From Strigops habroptila (Eukaryota > Chordata > Aves > Psittaciformes > Psittacidae), in assembly GCF_004027225.2 (NCBI RefSeq), contig NC_044284.2, positions 44,440,420 through 44,504,419 on the forward strand: DNA of 64,000 bases. The letters run 5' to 3'. The translations under genes were made by a program, and so were the position numbers. The notes below the pieces were generated by a model. It made no database searches, was not told where the DNA came from, and was given only the letters and a program-made list of their open reading frames with translations. Shown here piece by piece: positions 14,201 to 26,800 of this stretch (position 1 is its first letter; each line of letters begins with the position of its first letter).

Positions 14201-14821
14201 AAAAAATCACATCACCTTCTCTTTGCAGATCTCCCTTTCCTCTCTCCAATTTCATATTTTTCTGTTTTCTGTCCACTAAATATCTGAAATGGTAGTTAGG
14301 ACACATTGTGGCTGGCTGACATCTTTATAAACGCTGTAAGACTGTTGTTAGATGATGACCACCACGTAAGCTTGAGCAGGCTGATTAAGGGGGAAAATAA
14401 CTAGTTGAACAGTTTTCATAGCCAAGAAAATAACACTAGGGCCACTAGCAAGTATGTGGCTTACATGCTTTGCTGCTGCTGCCCCAAGAAGCAGAGATGC
14501 AGAAAATTTATGTTTTGCATCTTCTGTGATCATTCTCGCTTGCCTATTTTTTATACATTAGTTAGGTTAGTTCCCTGAAAATATTTTACTATCAAATGTA
14601 GGACTTGCATTAAAAATACCCAAACACCCAAGACAATTTATATTCAAATGGGAACAGGGAAGAGAAACAAAAGGAAAATATTCTCAAAATAAATACATGG
14701 ATTGTTTAGACTAGAACATGTGCTTGAGTTTCATTTGTTTCAGCACTGTTTGCGCTTGTTTAATCCATTTTCAGGTCTGGTTACTACCCAGGCACAGTCC
14801 AACACAAATGTGGAAATTAAA

Positions 14822-14860
<39 letters not shown>

Positions 14861-17800
14861 CTAGGAATTGTAATAGTTTGAAAATTTTCAGTTTGCACGT
14901 TGAAAGCAATTAAAAAAAAATGCACATAATTAGATGTTTCTTAATGTTACAAGTCAGCAATCTCAGCTGTCGTGACACCAGCTGAGAATGCAGCTGTGCT
15001 GACCCACACTGGCTCTCACAGAAGGCAAGTCTGAAGGCAGGAGATGCTGCCTCCGAGATACCTGCTCCAGACATCGTGGTTCCAGCTGCCAACCCTGCTG
15101 CATGCTGAGGTTTGTGTGTTCACTGCCTTTTGTTCAAATACTGCGGGTTCTAACACCTCATGGTATGTAAGACTGGGGCAAGGGGGTGACCTCTGCAAGG
15201 AATTGAATCAAAATGTTTTTAGGTTTTTCCTTTCATACACCTCACCAATCATTCTTAAATAATAATAAAAGGAAGTTTTTACAGATGGTAAATCCAAATC
15301 CAAATAATTCACAAAGATTAGAGAATAGTTTGTTGACACACAGATGGGAAATTCCTGGACACCTTTCTTCTAGTATAAAGCAAATAGATAAAATAAAACT
15401 TACACTAGTAGAATTCCTGCTAAATTATTTCTGCTTTTAATAATTGAAAATTTCAGTTTTCTATACAAAATATCAACACACCCAGAAGAGTTTAGTACAC
15501 AGTACAACATAATGCAGAGTTACTATTAACTTTATACAAGCTACTTTCATGACCAGAAAGTATTCAATTCATATTCATATTCCATTTATATTTCGTTCAA
15601 CTTACATTCTTTTCTCAGAGATAACATGGCACCATGTCCAACACTGCAGAATGTTCTTAAAAGCTTGTTCGCAATTAAGCAGACAGGACTGGACTCTCCC
15701 CCCAGTATTTTGAAACAGGTTTCTTAGGTCAATACACCAGCTTCCCTACCAGACTTCAGTCCTGCTCTCATAGTCACAAGTTCAATGGTACAGGTTACCC
15801 ACACAGTGTTCAGCATGAAAAAAATGTGTCAGCAGAAATAGTTTTATCTGCTCTACTTGTGTGCCAAGGGCTGCCACATACTGAACTGCTTCCTGTAATC
15901 TTAAAAAAGCAGAATAGCACAGCTTCAGTCCTCCATGAAACATCACAAACATCTCTCCGCTTACATACACAGTCAGCAAGGCTTAAGACCAACAAAATTA
16001 TGTGTGAACCAGTGTCAGTGCAACACACATCCATTAAGGTAGAAGAAAACATAGAACTACTACACAGCCAACTATCCAGATGATTTTTTCTTTTATGAGA
16101 TGCCAAGTGCCCAAACACGGCACCTCTACTGAACCACTGCAGGCCACAGAGGGTCTGCAGGACTCCCCGTCCTTCAGCTTCACATCCCCACCCCAAAACA
16201 ACACAGTCACTTCCCTGCTTTCCACGATTTGAAGGAAATAAGCAACAAAAGAGAAATTCCATGTATCTGTCCTTTTGTTTTACCTCTAGCCTTCAAAGAA
16301 TCCTTTCACTTCCAATTAAGAATCTGAGAATCCCCTTACAATAGGGCCAGCTAAGGGAATTTCAAAGTCTGCTATAGAATTCAGGGGGTGCATTTGCCAT
16401 GATTTTGCTTTTTTGGGATGTTACTCTCTCTTTGCAATGGTTAATTGGTTTTAAATAATATTCACTGCTAATATATTTGAATCAAAACATCCTGTGCCTG
16501 AATGCTGTCACACCTCCCTCCATACAGGTATGCAAGAGAAATGATTTCCTACATAGGAGAAATGGCAACACTGTCATAAAGTTTCAAACCATATTTACCT
16601 CCAGTTGACCACTGCATAGAAATTAGGTATTTCACAGTTAGCTATCTTGGGGGGAAAGTACTTTTGCTGAACTATAAGTTAGCATGGATATTATAACAAA
16701 AAAATTTACTTATTTCTGTAAGAAGTTGCAGGGACTGAAAAACATCATGTATTGTAAGCTTCTTTGTTAAAGACTAGGCAGAACAAGAATCATGGCTACC
16801 ACATTCATGGAGCTACCATTCAGTGACACCTCTACAAAAGGAAGAAAATGCATATAAGAGGAGTGAAATCTTGAGTAATGTTTTGCGTATCCCATATTCT
16901 GGGCCTTCCAAAAGGTATTCCACAACCAACATTCACAGCACCTTGATACAGTCTAGTGTTTTAATTGAAGTGTAAGCACTTATTCTGCAAAGGGAAAAAA
17001 AAAGGGGGGAGGGAGGGACAGAAAGAGTAATTCCTTGCAAATTTGAAATTACATTTCTCTTCACTGCCTAAATCCAGTACTGACGCAGACCACCTAGTTC
17101 AGGCACAGCAATTACACTGGCATGCTCAGCTACTACACCAGCCAGGAACGGCCAGACATCCAAGAATTTTTTTGCTTTATCTACTTTATTAAACACCAAA
17201 TATGTCAAGAAACTAATCCTGTCACATTTCTATAGTCACCAACTGTTGCAAAGATATGAACACAGACTGCCTTTTCCGTCTAATGTGACAGCAGTTTCTT
17301 GCCATCGAGCTCAACACCTTACTCATTCCTGGGGATTGAAGCTGACACAGGAACTTTGGAGCACTGTGGTAAAATAATTCCCACCACCTTCTGTACGTTT
17401 CCAAGCCTCTCAAAACTATGCAAGAGCTTCATACATTCCAACTCCTCACTGTAATGTGGAGGCAACTAAAATTTTGTCCAGCTTCGAAAAGATTAGTGGT
17501 TCTAATAGTTATCACCAAGCGTCTCTCAAGTGAGTGATAATGATTGCAAATGCAATTGGGATGTACAAATCAATCACTTAGTATCTTGAAGCTGATTTTT
17601 CTACCTGATCGTCAAAAATTCCAATACAAAACATAAATGCATTAAGAAATGGTCTATCTTAAAAGCATCTACATCAAACTAAAATTATCAGCTGTATTTC
17701 ACTGCCTGAGGTAAACAGTATGTGCAGTAACTGCAAATACTTCAAAAGTAATCTCAGCATTAGCAAATAATCTAATGTTATTAAAAATACAAACACCAAC

Positions 17801-20800
17801 ATTGTAAAAGTTCATCATAGTCAGAAACAAAGCCTTCCTCCAGATTTATCCCAACCCATTCCTTTAAATTCACTGGGGTTTTGAGGACAAAGGGAGACAC
17901 TGCTGACTGGGAATCTAATGAAATATCCTTCCCTTTTGAAAAAGAGAACAGCTTCATATAAAAGTTTCTTCTTTATGTTCTAAATCCAGGTTAAATAGAC
18001 AGATCTGTGCAAGAAGTATCCATCTTTAGTCTCCTCTCTTCCACAGATTTCTTTATAAAGTGCCTGGGAAGAAATGCAGTATTTCCTTCCCTGCTTTCTG
18101 GTTCCTATGTCCCACTGGTACAGTTCAAACAAGAGAGGTTTTTGATTACCACTTCAACTAATTAAGGAGAGGGAACAACCTCTTCACCAGATCTAGAAGA
18201 CAAGTACTACAGGGCTTACACTGTAATGAGGAAGATTGTGCCTAGGCACATGTAATGGTCAGGATTGCAAAGCACTGGAAAAAAGAGTGGGATTTCCTGC
18301 ACTGCGAACTAGAAGCAGCTTAAACTCATAGCTAGTGGGAGTAGCATAGGTATAAACAAGCAAATGAGCTCTCAAAGTCTAGAATCCTTCTAGAAAAAAA
18401 GCTACAAACACAGCTCTTTAATCTCTTCAGGGATAAATGGAGCAGACAAACTGATGCACGCTGCATTGATTAACAAAATGCTGAGCCAGAAGAAATTAAA
18501 AGTACAAGATCTAACTCTTTTTGCCAGAAGGATTCCAAAAAAGGAACCATTATACAGATGAGTCTTCCCCTGTGCAGGAGGACAGTAAAGGACAGATCTC
18601 ACGTTTCAAGCTCAAGGCTTTAAAATATAACACTGCCTGTATTAAAGATGCAAGCAAAAAATCACCAGACAGCAAACTTGCTATGCAAAGAATAATTGCT
18701 AGGCTGCTTACCTCAATGGACCATAATTCAACATTATGAAAGCCAGTATCACCATCACACACAGGGTCCTTCTCTTTGGAGATGATACTTTGAGCTTCTC
18801 ATTCTAGACAGGAAAAAACAGAGAAGACATGCCATAAAAAAGGGGCACAAGCATGCAAACGTATGTCAGAAGCTAAATACAGCAAACTATGCTTGCTTTT
18901 TAAATTGATATTTGCCTAATTGTGTACGAATACACAGCAGGACAACTTAAAAATAAAACTCTCTTGTTTGTACATTATACTCAACTTCTAGCCAGTCTAT
19001 CTTCTCACTGAAATCTTCAGGAGAACCATGAAATAATGAATTAAAAGTCAACTAGATAATGTGATAGCTGTCGTGACCTAGAGTTGGTGAAAGTCCTGCT
19101 CAGAGTGGAAGGCTGGGCTAGAAATCCCCAAAGGTCTTCCAGTCAACATCTCCATGATTCTGTTTATGTGCAACTTCCACCAGAGCAACTATCTTTCTAT
19201 AAAGTCACATCTTCACCACAGTCTCTTACCTCCGATACTATTTCATCCAGCTGCCTCTTCAGTGTGCTGTTTTCTTTCTTGAGTTTCTCATTCTCCAGCA
19301 AGGCTGCCTCCAGCCTTGCCTCCAGCCCCAACATGTATTCCTTCTTTTTCTTCCGTGACTGAAAGGCTGCCTCACGGTTTTTGATCATGCGCTGCTGCCG
19401 TCTCAAGACATTGACCTGGACAGAAAATACAGAAGCCTGTTAATGATCCACAAGTTAAAAGTGCCTCTATTTCATGCATAATGTCTGCTCCTCTACTTTG
19501 GCAAAAGTCTGCATAGATAGCTTTCTGCCCTCTGCTTCAGATGACCCAACATGTTCAGCATAGAGGCAACTAGGAATCACAATACATCTCCAAAAATGAC
19601 AGCTCATGGGAAAAACAGGCCTTGCACTGTCTCTGTTTTCTCCTGCAGTCTTAACCTTCTGTGTGTGGGGGACACAAAACATCTACTCAAGCAGCTGATC
19701 AAAAAAGACAGAAGATACATATCTTCAGGTCTGCAAGGTAGTGAGAATGTCTTTCACTTTCACTTTACCATTCACCAGTTCATAGGCTACATGGAGAAGT
19801 GAAAGGCTCATTGTAAAAACCTTGCTTCAAACAGTACTAACTAGATTCAGACTGTCCTCTGTCTTCAGAGCCTTTACAAAGTCATGCACTTTACAAATAA
19901 ACTGCTACTTCAAAAAAAATCATAAAATCAGCTAGGTTGGAAAAGACCTTTAAGATCATCAAGTCCAACCGTTAACCCAGGACTGCCAAGCCCACCACTA
20001 AGCCATGTCACTATGGTCAAACTGGCTTCCCCTCATGATCTCCCCTCATGGCTGCCCCTCATGATCTCCACTCACAGCCATCCCTCATCTGCCCTCCCCC
20101 AGTGGCCCACACTGTATAGCTGCTGCTCCTACCCCTTATGCCCCATGGCTGCCGCTGCTCTCCCCTCATGATCTCCCCTCACATCCTATGGCTGCCCTTG
20201 CTCTCCCCTCACAACTGCCACCCACCCCTCGTGGCCGCCCTTCCTCTCCCCTCACGATCTCCCCTCATGGCCGCCCTTCCTCTCCCCTCACAATCTCCCC
20301 TCATGGCCGCCCTTCCTCTCCCCTAGTTCTGAGCAAAATTTAACTTCCATTCCAAAACAAGCTGCATTTCTAGCACAAGACGGTAAGAATGTCTTTCACA
20401 GTCCAGAGTTTTTGGTACACACATTGGGAAAGTTAAGAAACAGTTTTAAGTACAAACCATTTCAACTTTACATTAGCTGGCTTCTTAGAAGACGGCAATT
20501 TTCATAATCTAAGATGCATCTTAAACGCAGGAATACAAAACCTATGCAGTGTTTTCTCTGTTCTTATGAAAGAGCTGGGTTTTCCTGTCTCTAACTCAAC
20601 AGAACACAACTTGACTAATGAGTTTTATTTCATATGAAAATTACCCAATGTACTGCACAGAAAACAGGATTCTTTAGAGAAACATGCACCTATGTTGAAG
20701 TACTTTTCCATAATCTAATTTTTCCCACGTTTTCAGTATCTTTTTATCACCAGAACTGGGAGGATGAATTAAATCCTTTCTCACTCAGAGTGGAAACATG

Positions 20801-23800
20801 AGAGAAAGGCCCCATAATGACAGAGCTAAACTGGATTCCTTCACACACCTACTGTTTACGTCCTCCTTATCATTCAACTGCAACAGGAAAGGCAGTCTGC
20901 TTTTTTAGTTAAGAGCCTCTTTCCTTCAGCCGGAAGTGTGGCTTGCTTAGGCAGCATTTTTTTGGCCCAATTTCCTAGTGGAAAGTTCTTAACCAGTCTC
21001 CTAGTGAAGACTGACCGCACTGAAAGCCTGGCACTTCCCCATGGCTGGCAAGCTGTGTAAACGTGTACCACCAGGACAAGCAATACTTAGGGCCTCACAG
21101 CTTGCTATCAGCCAATCCCAGCCTAATCCACTGGAAGGGCTGAGTGTTAGGCTAACAGTTTATCCCTCCTAAGCCCAAAAGAAAGTCCTGCAGTGTTTCT
21201 TTTTATCCTGCAACATCTGCTTAGATTAGCAAACAAAACCACATGTTACAGAGCTCAAATGACAGCTACATCTGTGCAGCTCTGATCGACACACATGGCA
21301 TCTAAGGCAGTCACAAGATGTTTTAACCCTGCTGGGGCCATCTGTATCCTAAAACATTTGTTCCTTTTCAAAGTGCTATTTCTCAGCACACACCAAAGAG
21401 CAGTCGCAACTGTTTCTTCTGTTTCAATAAACACAGGTAAAATGTGCAGCGTTTAGGCTAATACCAAGTCTGAAAACTGCCTCCCTAGAACTGCTTCAGG
21501 TGGAAATACACTACCATCATTCAAAACAAACAGCTATTCGGTACCCTAGCTACCCATTTGACTACTGTCATAGATGTGTATACAAAGTGTGATGACAAGA
21601 AGGGGGTTTTGTCAATTAAACCTTATATTCGGACAAGGGCAGGGTGCCATGCTAGTCCTGATTATGGGAGTCACAAATCTAACAACTACTGACAGGTCTC
21701 TTCAGTTTGGCTTTGCATGGCAGGCAATTATCATTTAAAAACACAGCACTCTTAGCTGGTCCATCTACTGAGGGACCCTTGTTAGCTTCTTGCAAATTCA
21801 AGATTAGGTTTCCACTGCAGTGTAGCTACTGAATTACTTGTAGCAAATAATCTTTCATTCAGAAATGCAGTACACAAACACAAATAGTGAGGAAAATTTA
21901 ACATCCAAGCATCGATGGCAATTCTCAGACACTAGGAAACCATAAAACCACATCCCACTAAAGAAGCCAGAAAGCACATGCCTTTGAGAAACAGCGCCCT
22001 GCATTGCTAATAAGCAGGTGACTATATTGCAAAATTTCATGTGAATGGGCACCAGTGTTTTCTCCCTTACACAGAGATGCAAAAGGACCCTCAGCCCACA
22101 ACAACTGCGCTTGGATTACCACACTGGGGAACAACGCCCGGAGACCTTAAAAGCCTCAAAGAAGTTTCAGTACTTTCCACAACCATGCCTTCGTTTGGAC
22201 AACAAAACACAACCAAAGCAGCTCCAGATCTCTGGGAACTAAATCAAATTAACACCCAGCTTGCTAGCTAGTTAAGATATCAAAGTTGAAGGGTGAAAAA
22301 AAGCCCATATATCTCAAAAGCTGTTTCTGTTTACACCCATTGCTTACTGTGAGCTACTGTGGAAAAACTCATTTGTACAGTGACTGTTGAAAGCTTACCC
22401 CTTTTCTACTCACTCAGGATACGATCAAAAAGCAGCCTGAAGAGATTAGGATCATATGAAACTCAATACCTGAATTTTCTAAAAATCATGAGTAAACTCT
22501 GGGAAGATAAAGGGGATGGAAAATGAATCAGGCCTACTGCTGACATTCCCAATTCATCTACTTCCAAAAAAGTCGTTTTATTACATGCATTAGAAAATTG
22601 GTTTAGCACTAATCAAAACCCAGATGTATTAAATCTTCCTCTATGTAAGAGAGCTCCAGTCACTGAGAGCTTGTTAAGAAAACAAGTGAAGGGAAAAATT
22701 TATCAGCACTGCTTCCTGCCATAATGCTGCATACCTGATCTGCAACTCCAGACAGGCCAGCAGATATCAAACTGTTCCTTCCTATTCTTTGCCAAGCTGC
22801 CAAATTCCCTGTTTACTGTTAGAAATCATATTGACAAGCCCAACTACAGCTCAGTCTTCCTGAGATTCTAAAGTGACCTGGTTTTCCCATTATATCCCAC
22901 ATGCAGGTAACTGAAAACTGTTTCCAAGCTTTGGTTATTAGCTATCACCACACAGTCAGAACTTACATCCAGTCCCATTGCTGGTGTGGTGCTTTGAAGC
23001 AAGGGCTTTGTCACTGTTATTTTGCCACATGTTGAGCCATTTCCAGCAGCTGAAGGCAATGCATTCACAGTATGATTGTGAAGTGGCGTAGTTCCTCCAG
23101 TGACAGCTATGACTGGCTGGGAGGCAGGAACCACCCCAGAAGCTTGGAGCTGTACAACAGTGGGCTGGGGGAGCACCACAGATTGACCTAGAACACAAGA
23201 ACAAACAGGAGCGCTCAGCATATGAAATGGATTTGTATGTGAACAGTTTGTAGGGGAATACTGATATAGGAGGTAGAAAGCTTTGCTTCCTCTCCTGCCC
23301 TGCACAATTTATCTAAGTTCAATTCTACAATGTTAGTATATTCCACAGGGTAGGAGGAGAAAAGAAAACAAACCCCAACAACCAAAAACTCAAAAGTTTG
23401 CAGGGCTCTTCATCAATCCTGCAAATCAAAACCACATATTAAAGAGACAAAAAAAAAAAAAAAATCAAGCTCTCTCCCAAAAGCTCTTCAAAGTTAATAA
23501 AAGTTGACACTTGTTAGAAACATAACTCATTTCAGTACTAACACTTGATGCACTTTGAGCCACTTTTTCAAAAAACTTAGCCAGCTTACATCAATCCTCC
23601 TTCACCCTTTTGTTCATCCTTACCTTGTTGCTGTATCAAATGGAAACCTTAGTACACAGAAGCAACTCATACTGTACAAACCAATTCAGAAACAGCATAG
23701 AGAAAGAAGATGAAACAAGAACGAACAATGGAAGTTACACTTTCAAAACATAAGTTAAAGCCCCAATTCACACTAAGACAAGATGAATTTTTTTAAAAAT

Positions 23801-26800
23801 GTCTTATGTAAGAAATTTTACACACAAGCTGAACAGAGCTTAAAGAAAAGCAAGGGGAAAAAATGAGGTAATTTTGACAGAGTTTGAAATAGAATTAGAA
23901 ATTCACTTCCAAGAAATTTCAGTCCAACAACTACATTTAACTCAAGCAGGTGCTTGAATAATATTTTGTTGTCTGACAACACATGGACGTGTCTCTAACC
24001 CTTTAAAACAGGATGACCTCGCCAGCTTTCAGAAACAGCACGTTCCAGTTGAGCATTCCAACCAAAATGCGTAACATATTACAGCATTTACCCAACTTTC
24101 TGGAAGGTGAAAAACGAAGTAATTTACCTAGCACCAAAATCTTTTACATATGAGGTGTAGGATCAGATCTCCTTTTTTGCAGAGATAATCTCAAAGACAT
24201 CCTAAGTCAGTACCACCCCATTAAGAACCTCAAATAGTGAATTTGAGATTTTAACAACTTTTTTAGGCATAAAGTATATGATACTCTAATATCATGCTTT
24301 CTTCTTTAAGCTTTTATGAAAGTGACTATAAAAATATCATTCCTCATGCTCCTTTGAAGATAATGGCATATTTCAAACTGGTAGCTCCAACTTGTCATGC
24401 ACAGGGAATTTTGATTAATGAATATCCTTATGATTTTCATTATGGAAGCAGCACAGCAGAATTTTTGAACACAGCATCAGTTAAAGTAAATACATGGCAT
24501 GGAAATACTTTCCCAAAAGTATTTCCTCTATAGTGCCTCACAGAAACTATGCTCCTGATTTTTCTTCAGGAAAAAGGAGAAGCTAGTCTTCACAGTACTA
24601 TACTTATGTCCAAGAAATCCATATCCCCAAAATTCCTTATTCTAGATGGTATTTTATCAGCTAGAACATCAGAAGGAACAAGAATTAGGTCATGCCGACC
24701 GTGTTGAACTGTGTTTAAGCAGTCTAACAATTTTAGGCATGTTGTAACAAAATGTCAGCTTCTACAGCTTTGGCTTAACTCCTGATGGATGAGCAATTAG
24801 TAATGACGACAAATTTTTCACTATTTCAATAATTTCTAGATACGGACTCTTAGGTATTTGTCTCCTTTTCTTTCCACGTCTCAGTGCCTGAATGGTCAAC
24901 CACAAGCCATCAGCTGGTGAAAATGAGCAACTGCATCTAATAATTTCAGCAATGCAACTGCCTTAGCTGAAGCATAGAATAGTGCTTTAGATTCAGAAAT
25001 GAGGCTCAAGCTACTTCAAAAATCTGTTACAAGGCAACAGGAGGAATGAAGAATTATCAGTGGACAGAAAATCACTTGCCTCTTGTTAACATCAGCTTGC
25101 AGGTATAAGCAACTTTTCTAAACTCTGACATGACTCTCAACTTTTGGCAGATTTTGCTTTTAGCAGATTTCACAACATCCTATATAATGCTGTTTGGCGA
25201 GATAAAAAGCCAGAAACTCATGTTTCCACCATCCTGTGGCAGAATTTCATGTGTGTAAAAAAAGAAAGTTTTATCACTCCCCCCAAACTTTCAAGCTTCA
25301 TTCAAGCCATCCTAACTGATTTTGCTAGATCTTCCTTTGGTTACAACAGAATAGCACTGCAATCACCTTATGTACCACTTCCCATCACAAGCAGAGCAGA
25401 GCAAAAGGTCTACAGGGATCTTTCCAAATCAGCAGCTTTATCTCCACACCTACCAGTGATCAGCATAGTCCCTTTTGCTATACTGTCTTTCATTCCACAT
25501 AATGCCCAGGTGAATGCTGTTTCTCACAGGACTATGAGAGAGGAATAAGGCCATCTTCTCAGCCAAAGCTTTTTCAGCAAAGCATGTTAGGACCCCTCTT
25601 TTTTACTCCTATCCCTCCTGTTTCACCTGCCAAACCTAACCATTCTAACAACCATCCCAAACATTGTATTTGTCCCAAGACCGGGCTCAGTCAAGACAAC
25701 TCACCTACCTTTAGGAGGTGCTGGCTGGACATTAACAACTGGCTGATGTTTTGGCAGTGGCACAAGTGTGGGAAGAGTCTGAATAATGATGGTTTTAGCT
25801 GGGATGCCAACGTTAGCCTGAGCTTCAGGTACAGCAGGCAAAAGCGGTTTGGGTTGTATCAAAGGCCTGGACACTGTCTGACTACACCTCTTCAGGGTCC
25901 TTGCAGAGTTATTTGCTAGGAAAAAAAAAGAGTCAGAGTTGGACCAGAAGATATAAAGAATTCAAGCAGTAATAATATGACTTTTAGTATGTTCTTTTTT
26001 TTTACCCATCTATAATTTTTGTTAAAAATGGACATATATGGTCACAAATTCAAGTCAGAAATGACAGGATACACAGGATATATAAGAGGTCTGTTAGTTA
26101 AAGATTCACTTGCAAGACAATACACATACTATCTATGGAATCAAAGTAACTTGATCTCTCATACCAGGCCGAGAAGTGATGCTGATAGCAGGCTTCTTCC
26201 CTCCATCTCCTCCAGGGGATGCAGGGCTTCTGCAACTCTTGCTGTAGAGAGAGACTGGAGACATCTGGGAGCTACTGCTGAAGTCCACATCATCCTGCAG
26301 ACAGAAATTACATGATTAATGCTTCAGAAACACCTGGAAGTGTCTACTAGCAGTTCAGAGCATAACTGCCTTTCATAACATCTCTGTTGCTGCTGCAGCA
26401 AAGAGGAGAAAGGTTTTGTTCTCCAGTTTTATTCTGATCAAAGCTAAGTACTACTGAAAAGCAAACAAGTAGTTCTCCCTATCAGCAGAGTGATGGGAAG
26501 CAAAGGCCAGCAACTGCTAGACTCAGAAGCCTTTAGAAGGCATACTGTTTGGCAACCAGGCTAATAAACACAGCTGAGGAAACAGAACTGAACATGCTCT
26601 TTTTAGAATGGGTCACAACAAGAGAGGAAAAACATCGCTGAAAGAAATTTGCTTTTGCAAAGGTTATAAAAATAAGCTGTTTCCTCTTATGCCATCAAGT
26701 TGCTCAGACAATTAAATCACTGGGCTTTTTGTTGGTCACAGCTGGTTCTGAATGACTGCTGCTATCTGTGTTACATGGAGGTTTCTGCATACAGGCACAT

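Larger units (their letters stand above)
19416..22966 (-). other. ATF6 intron 7
   Basis: Contains a minus-oriented CR1 tail (19919-20030) directly followed by a CT-rich minisatellite (20028-20331). Otherwise unremarkable AT-rich sequence with no further gene. Confidence 0.6.

Noticed and set aside
14823-14855. A-run as the tail of a retroposed gene or SINE
   Set aside because: No element body or direct repeats are recognisable on either side.
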